Part shown: positions 1 to 5,234 of the stretch, piece after piece
Position numbering within the stretch: position 1 is the stretch's first letter
Layout of the letters: every line of letters starts with the position of its first letter
DNA from: Mycoplasmataceae bacterium
GTDB taxonomy: Bacteria; Bacillota_I; Bacilli_A; Mycoplasmatales; Mycoplasmoidaceae
Direction: 5' to 3'
Length of the DNA stretch: 5,234 bases
NCBI GenBank assembly: GCA_031261045.1
Contig: JAISKE010000048.1
Coordinates: 1-5,234, forward strand
Position numbers and translations under genes: made by a program
Notes under the pieces: generated by a model
The model's input: only the letters and a program-made list of their open reading frames with translations
Databases searched by the model: none
What the model was told of the DNA's origin: nothing

Positions 1-255
1 TCAGCGCCAAATACATATCCGAAGAATCCTATAAAGTTGAAATATCGTTATTATCAAGATTGAAGCACGATTACACCATATAATGCCCCATTAGAAAATT
101 TTTCATGGACCACAATTCCACACTCTACTAAGCAATTTAATTTTATAGCAGGTGTTAATGCATGAGTTAGACAAGATAATAATGCAACATACCAAGCAAT
201 TTATAGTAATTATTGATACAGCCTTGAGTTTGCTAGAGTGGAAGGAGTCAACTAA
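1..255 (+). CDS. C-terminal fragment of a putative surface protein (5' end outside the window)
   Basis: Frame 1 is open from the first base to TAA at 253-255 when TGA is read as Trp, giving 84 residues. Trp is coded by TGA at 61, 163 and 214 and by TGG at 106. The tail is rich in Tyr, Trp, Asn and Thr, alternates polar and hydrophobic residues as in a beta-sandwich domain, and has no Cys. I do not recognise a named family. The stretch from YPK (residues 6-8) through QDWST (19-23) to TKQFNF (about 43-48) and W55 resembles the mature part of the lipoprotein encoded next. The simplest inference is therefore a paralogous mollicute surface lipoprotein whose signal peptide lies upstream. Its stop codon overlaps the next start by one A (TAATG) and its last codons carry the next gene's ribosome binding site, so the two are probably co-transcribed and translationally coupled. 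The reading frame is well supported; the function is unknown. Confidence 0.8.
242..247 (+). promoter_or_regulatory. Ribosome binding site of the small lipoprotein gene
   Basis: AAGGAG is a strong Shine-Dalgarno match with a 7-base gap to the ATG at 255. It lies inside the last codons of the upstream gene and fixes the start choice. Together with the TAATG stop/start overlap it points to translational coupling. Confidence 0.8.
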
Positions 256-692
256 TGAAAATTAATAAGAAGCTATTATTTTTATTGCCTATCATTGGTG
301 TTGCTTCAGTAATAACACCTGTCGTTTTGACTAGTTGCGAACCTAAGGTGTACATTATTTTAGACACTATGGATCCTAAAATCAAAAATCATCCCAACAC
401 TATTAGAATAAGGGCGGCACTGACAAATGGGTATGTGTATCCTAAATTTGAATGAAAATGAAAATTATATCATCATGATTGAGGCACGCTACCAGAAGGT
501 ATGACAAAAGATTCGATTGTTTATGGGCCAAACCCCGATTTCATTCCTGATGATCCATATTATGAACATTGACACATTGATATTGACCCAACAGGGACCA
601 AGGGTAATTTTAAAATGCTCATTCAATGTTGAGATGTTGAACATACCAAGCGTAATGACCACATCACAGTATATTTCCCTCCATTAAACTAA
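255..692 (+). CDS. Small mycoplasma-type lipoprotein with an Ig-like-looking beta domain, function unknown
   Basis: This gene encodes 145 residues in code 4. Five TGA codons (453, 459, 480, 570, 630) supply every Trp; under the standard code it would stop after 66 residues. The N-terminus is a typical lipoprotein signal: Lys at 2, 5 and 6, a hydrophobic core over about 7-25, and the lipobox LTSC with the acylated Cys at 28. The product is therefore expected to be lipid-anchored on the outer face of the membrane. The mature part shows strand-like stretches near residues 45-58, 64-75, 104-110, 118-128 and 134-142, with WKW at 67-69 and CW at 125-126. This spacing recalls an immunoglobulin- or PKD-like sandwich, but that is inference from pattern only. 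Residues 62-78 resemble the end of the upstream protein, also at DNA level. Start choice rests on the AAGGAG site and the lipobox distance. No catalytic motif is visible. Adhesion or antigenic roles are common for such proteins but are not shown here. Confidence 0.85.
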
Positions 693-721
693 GATAAGTT
701 AATCTAGTAGTATTAAAAATG

Positions 722-767
722 TCATATTGGTTATATGAAGTTTTATAATATATGGTTGCATATATTA
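722..767 (+). repeat. Two adjacent inverted repeats spanning the uvrA promoter
   Basis: The first repeat has 6-base arms TCATAT and ATATGA (722-727 and 733-738) around TGGTT. The second has 9-base arms TAATATATG and CATATATTA (746-754 and 759-767) around GTTG, with no mismatch. Both place a TGGTT motif between ATAT arms. The second overlaps the -10 box and the expected transcription start, as an operator would. AT-rich DNA forms such repeats by chance, so a regulatory role is only a suggestion. The rest of the 693-775 spacer shows no gene and no convincing terminator. Confidence 0.4.
744..749 (+). promoter_or_regulatory. Probable -10 box of the uvrA promoter
   Basis: A perfect TATAAT lies 26 bases before the preferred uvrA ATG at 776. 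No good -35 is present: the hexamer at 17 bp spacing is GTCATA, a 3/6 match, and weak -35 elements are common in mollicutes. The expected transcription start near 755-757 falls after the alternative ATG at 752, which argues for translation from 776. Confidence 0.6.
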
Positions 768-775
768 AAGGTTCT

Positions 776-3604
776 ATGGAAGACAAGATAATCATCAAAG
801 GTGCTAGAGAAAATAATCTTAAGAATATTGATTTAGAGATTCCTAAGAATAAGTTAGTGGTCATTACTGGTTTATCGGGATCTGGTAAGTCTTCTTTAGC
901 TTTTGATACTATCTATGCTGAAGGACAACGTAGATATTTAGAATCCTTATCATCTTATGCGCGCCAATTCTTAGGCGGTAATGACAAACCAGATGTTGAT
1001 TTAATTGAAGGATTGTCACCGGCAATCAGTATTGATCAAAAATCTACCTCACATAATCCGCGTTCAACTGTTGGGACGGTTACTGAGATTTATGACTACT
1101 TAAGAGTATTGTTTGCTAGAGTGGGAACTCCATATTGCCCGAATGGTCATGGCCCAATAGAAACTTTAACTACTAAACAAATTCTAAACAAAATCATTAA
1201 TAGTTTTAAAGACGACGATAAACTACAAATATTATCTCCTATCGTAAGGCGACAAAAAGGCACATTTAAAACTGAATTAGAGAAACTTAAAACCGAAGGT
1301 TTCTTAAGAGTAAGAATTGATGGTAAGATTTATTCATTAGATGAAAAATTAGAATTAGAAAAGAACAAATTTCATGATTTAGATATTCTTGTAGACAGAA
1401 TTATTGGTCACAAAGATAATGAAACAACTTCTAGAATTAACGATGCGTTAGAAACGGCTTTAAAATATGGTGAAGGTAAGGTAGTAGTTATTTGTAATGA
1501 TAAAGAGACTAATTATTCTCAATCACATTCTTGTAAGGTTTGTGGGTTTACCATACCAGAAATGGAACCTAGATTATTCTCATTTAATTCTCCAATTGGA
1601 GCATGCCCAGAATGTCATGGGCTTGGTTTTACATATGAGCCAGATCGTAATAAGATGATTCCAGATAAAAATCTATCAATTAACGATGGTGGATTAGATT
1701 ATTTTAAAAATACAGTCAATACCACTTCATTGGATTGGTTAAGATTTGAAGCGTTACTTAAACATTACAAGATCGATAAGAAGAAACCGCTGGGTGAATT
1801 TACTAAAAAAGAATTAGATCTAATTATGCACGGTTCAGACGAACCAATTCATATCGATATTAAATCTAGTGGCGGGATTCAATCTAATAAATATGATTAT
1901 GCTGAAGGTGTATTGTCGTTAGTTAAACGTCGTCATTTAGAGACGTCATCAGAGATGGCTAGACAATATTATGCTAAATATTTATCAGAGACTCCGTGTA
2001 AAATATGTAAGGGAAAGAAATTATCTCCCGCCGCACTTTGCGTGAAAATTGGTGGTAAAGATATTATCGAGGTAACAGAATTAGCAATCAATGAATGTAT
2101 TGATTTCTTATTAAATTTAAAATTAACAGATCAACAAAATCTCATTGCTAAATTAGCTTTGAAAGAAATCATTGATCGTTTAACTTTTTTAGACAATGTA
2201 GGATTAAGTTATTTAACTTTATCAAGAAATGCGATTACTTTAAGTGGTGGCGAAGCTCAAAGAATTAGGTTAGCAACGCAAATTGGTTCTTCATTAACGG
2301 GTGTGTTATATGTTTTAGATGAACCTTCAATTGGCTTGCATCAAAGAGACAACGATCGCTTAATTGCAGCATTAAAGAAGATGCGTGATTTAGGCAACAC
2401 GTTATTGGTAGTAGAACATGACGCGGAAACTATGAAAGCCTCGGACTACATCGTAGACATTGGCCCCGGTGCTGGTAATAATGGTGGTAAAGTAGTAGCA
2501 GTCGGTACACCCAAAGAAATAATGAATAACCCTAAATCACTGACCGGTCAATATCTAAAAGGTGATAAGTTTATTCCGATTCCTAAAACTAGACGTAGTG
2601 GCAACGGTCGTAAGATTGTTTTAAAAGGTGCTAAAGAAAATAACTTAAAGAATTTAGATGTTACATTTCCATTGGGTAAATTTATTGTAGTCACCGGAGT
2701 TTCTGGAAGTGGTAAGTCAACTTTAATTAATGAGACATTAGCGAAGAACATTCAAAAGAAAATATTTTCTCCATTTGTAGTAGCACCTACTATTAAATCG
2801 ATTGACGGTATTTACAATATCGATAAATTAATAATGGTAAGTCAAGAGCCAATTGGTCGAACACCACGAAGTAATCCAGCTACTTATGTTGGAGTCTTTG
2901 ATGACATTCGTGAATTATATTCTCAATTACCAGAATCTAAGATTCGTGGCTACACAAAAAGTCGTTTTTCATTCAACGTACCAGGTGGTCGTTGTGAAAA
3001 GTGTTGAGGTGATGGTGTAATCAAAATTGAGATGCACTTTTTACCAGATGTTTATGTAACTTGTACGGAATGTAATGGAAAAAAATATAATGACGAGACA
3101 CTTGCTGTTAAATATAAAGGCAAATCTATCTACGATGTATTAGAAATGTCGGTCAGCGAAGCTTTAGAATTCTTTGGTAATATTCCAAGCATTCGACATA
3201 AATTAGAACTAATGAACGATGTCGGATTAGGTTATATCAAACTAGGAACTTCTGGAACTGATTTATCTGGTGGAGAGGCTCAAAGAGTTAAATTAGCTAA
3301 GTTTTTACAGAAAAAATCATCCGACAACACCCTATTGATTTTAGACGAACCAACAACCGGATTACACACTCATGATATTCAAAATCTAATTGACGTTTTA
3401 AATCGTATTGTTGATAACGGATCTACGGTTATTGTGATCGAACATAATTTAGATTTAATCAAATGTGCCGATTACATTATTGACTTAGGACCAGAAGGTG
3501 GCGCAGAAGGTGGCAAGGTGGTGGCCACAGGTACACCAGAGCAAATTGTTAGTAAAGCGGATGTTTCATATACAGCACAGTATTTAAAAAATACTCTGAA
3601 ATAA
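776..3604 (+). CDS. uvrA: UvrABC system protein A, excision-repair damage-recognition ATPase
   Basis: UvrA dimers scan DNA for bulky lesions in the cytoplasm, load UvrB onto the site and then leave, starting nucleotide excision repair with UvrC. The 942 residues match the usual family length (E. coli about 940). Order of features: Walker A GLSGSGKS with K38; first zinc module C253/C256/C277/C280; signature LSGGE at 489-493; Walker B LDEP at 514-517; second Walker A GVSGSGKS with K647; second zinc module C740/C743/C763/C766; signature LSGGE at 830-834; Walker B LDEP at 856-859. All key residues are intact. One in-frame TGA at 3005-3007 codes Trp744 right after C743; the other Trp uses TGG. I chose ATG 776 because [11 protein letters not shown] aligns with the usual N-terminus and a TATAAT box at 744-749 would start the transcript past the in-frame ATG at 752. 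AAAGG at 767-771 is a weak, close ribosome binding site. It is not a pseudogene: the apparent break is only the code-4 TGA. Confidence 0.97.
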
Positions 3605-3608
3605 TTAA

Positions 3609-3614
3609 TATAAT
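3609..3614 (+). promoter_or_regulatory. Possible -10 box between uvrA and the next gene
   Basis: A perfect TATAAT lies in the 25-base gap after the uvrA stop and 15 bases before the next ATG. The -35 region at 17 bp spacing is only AAAAAA. A start near 3620-3622 would leave a leader of about 8-10 bases that barely holds the ribosome binding site. The gene could equally be read through from uvrA, since no terminator separates them. Confidence 0.4.
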
Positions 3615-3619
3615 TCTTT

Positions 3620-3624
3620 AGAGG
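3620..3624 (+). promoter_or_regulatory. Ribosome binding site of the anchored surface protein
   Basis: AGAGG lies five bases before the ATG at 3630, a plausible Shine-Dalgarno site that supports this start. The Lys/Arg-rich N-terminus followed directly by a membrane segment agrees with it. Confidence 0.6.
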
Positions 3625-3629
3625 TATAT

Positions 3630-4883
3630 ATGCAAGAGAAAAAAAATAATAAGCGTAAAATAGCAGCCATTATTTGTGGTGTTTCTGTAGGTGTTTTAAT
3701 CGCCGGAACCGGTGTTGGTGTTGGGGTGGGTTATGCAATATGACATAACAATAAGATAGTTGATGGACCAGCTGTCAAGTTCACTAAGAGGAACCCGACA
3801 GATAAATTAGTTTTATCACAAGCAGGTGATTCAGTTTCATTTGACGTAACTATTGAAAACGGTCAATTGTCTGATTATTATGGTACTGAATTAAAATTTG
3901 ATGATCAATTTTGGTTGCTACAAGAGGGTTATATTAAAATGGATAATACTACTGCGCAGGATCAACGAACTGGGATTTTCTGAAATGACCCTAGCGATAT
4001 GCACCAAGGAGTTTATATTCAAATAGTGTTATCTAAAGCATATGATGCTGAAGGTTTCGAACAAAATCTGACTCAAGAAATGAGGGTTGTCTTTTCTCCA
4101 TATGCTTCAGGCAAAAAAGTAAAAACTTCATTAGAGGGTATTCAAATTATTAATTTTAGTAATGTAGCCGCAACCCCTGAAGGAGAGGAAACACACACCG
4201 GGGATATTTCTAATGTTGATTCTTCACACTTTTTCACTGGAGGTGGAGCCATCACTGCAGATACTGGTTTACCAGCCATAATGGGACAAATTCCTGGCGC
4301 CATAGACTCAACAGACTACGGAAGCATAAATGTTTCTATTACCAACAATACAGCACCAGCCCCTTGAAATACAGCCGATAAATGATTTAGCACGCACATT
4401 ACAGCCGAACAATTAGCAGTGTTGTATATGATTGAAGCTCGAAATATTTGAAAATATGTAATGAATGGGCAATCTAATTACACTATTGAACTGGACGTTA
4501 ATATGATTCAAAGAACTAACCAAGACTCTACAGTTAATGAAGATCACAATTTCAATATTGGAATTACACAATATGTACGCTACAATAATTATCTAGTAGA
4601 ACACGGCAATCTAAACGGAGCTGAAGTACCATGTGCTAATTATTTTGCAGTTAATGGTAGTCTGACTCGTTTTGCTGATGGGTGAAATCATGTTAGTCAT
4701 TTCCCATTTATTGATGCTGATTCCACTGGGTCTAGAAATTTATATTATTACTATGATAATTCAAACATCATTGAAGGTTATTTAAATGTTTTGTGATGTA
4801 ACCCAAATAATGATCAACAAACTAATATAACTGCAATCCAAGTTGCAAACGAATTCTTTCCAACTGGTGTAACTTTTAGTTAA
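3630..4883 (+). CDS. Membrane-anchored putative surface protein of unknown function
   Basis: This gene encodes 417 residues in code 4. TGA codes Trp at 38, 118, 246, 252, 274, 352 and 389; the only TGG is Trp95. Under the standard code the gene would fall into short pieces. Residues 1-10 are mostly Lys, Arg and Asn, followed by one hydrophobic segment (about 11-37) with Gly at 17, 21, 26, 28, 30, 32 and 34, a glycine-zipper-like pattern. There is no second membrane segment. The positive-inside rule puts the remaining 375 or so residues outside the cell. C16 sits too early and lacks a proper lipobox (AIIC), so I call this a signal anchor, not a lipoprotein. The outer part is rich in Asn, Thr, Ser and Asp and looks mostly beta, with one helix-like stretch at about 254-278 (AEQLAVLYMIEA within it). 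Its only two Cys, C335 and C390, could form a disulfide. I recognise no family or catalytic motif. It follows uvrA by 25 bases, with no functional link evident, and ends before a terminator. Confidence 0.85.
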
Positions 4884-4908
4884 TTTTTGGAAATAAATTT
4901 ATACTTAT

Positions 4909-4935
4909 AAAATAGAGTTTTCAAAACTCTATTTT
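4909..4935 (+). terminator. Rho-independent terminator, possibly bidirectional
   Basis: A perfect palindrome has 13-base arms around C4922. A realistic hairpin is an 11-bp stem (4909-4919 with 4925-4935) and a TTCAA loop, with a run of T at 4932-4936. Only two pairs are G-C, so it is thermally weak, but the position is right: 25 bases after the stop at 4883 and ahead of the dnaX promoter. The A-rich 5' arm would give a U tract on the other strand as well. Confidence 0.75.
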
Positions 4936-4951
4936 TAATTTATAAATCAGA

Positions 4952-4980
4952 TTATCATAGTGAGTTTTACTTACTATAAT
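4952..4980 (+). promoter_or_regulatory. dnaX promoter
   Basis: TTATCA at 4952-4957 (4/6 to TTGACA) is followed by a 17-base spacer and a perfect TATAAT at 4975-4980. The ATG at 4991 is only 10 bases past the -10 box, so the transcript would begin near 4986-4988 with almost no leader. It lies downstream of the terminator, so dnaX appears to begin a new transcription unit. Confidence 0.7.
4957..4977 (+). repeat. Inverted repeat overlapping the dnaX -10 box
   Basis: The arms ATAGTGAGT (4957-4965) and ACTTACTAT (4969-4977) flank TTT and pair at eight of nine positions, the exception being G4962 opposite T4972. It fills much of the promoter spacer and runs into the TATAAT box, where a bound protein would block polymerase. 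Chance occurrence in AT-rich DNA is a real alternative. Confidence 0.3.
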
Positions 4981-4990
4981 ATTAAAACCT

Positions 4991-5234
4991 ATGTCATACG
5001 TTTCGCTATATCGTAAGTATCGTCCCCGAACATTTGCTCAAGTAGTGGGGCAAGATTTTATTACTACATCTTTGCGAAACAGTATCAAACAAAACAAAGT
5101 GGGTCATGCTTATATCTTTGCTGGGCCTAAAGGAATTGGTAAAACAACTATCGCTAGAGTGTTTGCTAAAGCTTTAAATTGTTTATCTCCCATTGATGGT
5201 GATGCGTGTAACAAATGTGAAAACTGTAAGGCGA
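4991..5234 (+). CDS. dnaX: DNA polymerase III subunit tau/gamma, N-terminal part (cut by the window end)
   Basis: DnaX is the ATPase of the clamp loader: with delta and delta' it opens the sliding clamp and places it on primed DNA at the replication fork. The 81 codons present begin with MSYVSLYRKYRPRTF, the family's hallmark N-terminus, followed by VVGQ (18-21) and HAYIFAGPKGIGKTT (39-53), which holds the Walker A motif with K51. Cys at 64, 73, 76 and 79 has the spacing of the DnaX zinc module. This part contains no Trp. The start is set by homology: there is no Shine-Dalgarno sequence (AAAACCT precedes the ATG) and the promoter sits only 10 bases upstream, so translation is probably leaderless or nearly so. 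The rest of the ATPase domain, including Walker B and the sensor motifs, lies beyond the window. Identification is firm; the full length cannot be seen. Confidence 0.97.
   Translation, partial: MSYVSLYRKYRPRTFAQVVGQDFITTSLRNSIKQNKVGHAYIFAGPKGIGKTTIARVFAKALNCLSPIDGDACNKCENCKA

Noticed and set aside
79..84. TATAAT inside CDS1 as a promoter for the lipoprotein gene
   Set aside because: It is in coding sequence with no supporting -35, and the stop/start overlap already explains expression by co-transcription.
688..712. A terminator after the lipoprotein gene
   Set aside because: Only a four-base AGAT/ATCT pairing is visible, with no T run, so it is too weak to call.
752..775. ATG at 752 as the uvrA start, adding eight residues
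   Set aside because: The TATAAT box at 744-749 would start transcription after it, and the family N-terminus aligns with ATG 776.
664..864. Minus-strand open frame across the uvrA 5' end
   Set aside because: It overlaps the strongly supported uvrA and its promoter, and looks like an antisense shadow of the conserved N-terminus.
2548..2751. Minus-strand open frame within uvrA
   Set aside because: It is antisense to the second ATP-binding region and is explained by codon constraints on uvrA.
3005..3007. A stop codon splitting uvrA into two genes or a pseudogene
   Set aside because: The frame continues through canonical UvrA sequence on both sides and neighbouring genes also read TGA as Trp, so this is code 4.
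3663..3680. Cys16 of the anchored protein as a lipoprotein acylation site
   Set aside because: The preceding residues (AAII) do not form a proper lipobox and most of the hydrophobic segment follows the Cys.
3999..4685. Separate small genes beginning at 3999 and 4461
   Set aside because: They are pieces of the single 3630-4883 frame interrupted only by TGA Trp codons.

Overview
The window comes from an AT-rich mollicute (Mycoplasma-type bacterium) that uses genetic code 4. Four of its five genes read through in-frame TGA codons, 16 in total, and these encode Trp. The clearest case is uvrA: one TGA at 3005-3007 splits it under the standard code, yet the reading continues without interruption into a canonical UvrA C-terminus. 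I cannot name the genus from this sequence.

All genes lie on the + strand. Positions 1-255 hold the C-terminal end of a surface protein. It overlaps by one base (TAATG) with a 145-residue lipoprotein gene (255-692). The two proteins share a recognisable module, so they look like tandem paralogues in a surface-protein cluster. A short spacer with a TATAAT box and two inverted repeats leads into a complete uvrA (776-3604), the damage-sensing ATPase of nucleotide excision repair. After a 25-base gap with its own TATAAT box comes a 417-residue protein of unknown function (3630-4883). It has one N-terminal membrane anchor very rich in glycine and a large, probably extracellular, beta-rich region. 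A hairpin terminator (4909-4935) and a strong promoter (TTATCA / 17 bp / TATAAT) separate it from the 5' end of dnaX, the clamp-loader tau/gamma subunit of DNA polymerase III, which runs off the window at 5234.

The layout therefore alternates two DNA-maintenance genes (uvrA, dnaX) with fast-evolving surface-protein genes. I see no functional link between the classes. I found no RNA gene, insertion sequence, CRISPR array, phage gene or defence system. The parts most worth a second look are the CDS1/lipoprotein paralogy, the uncharacterised anchored protein, and the inverted repeats over the uvrA and dnaX promoters.
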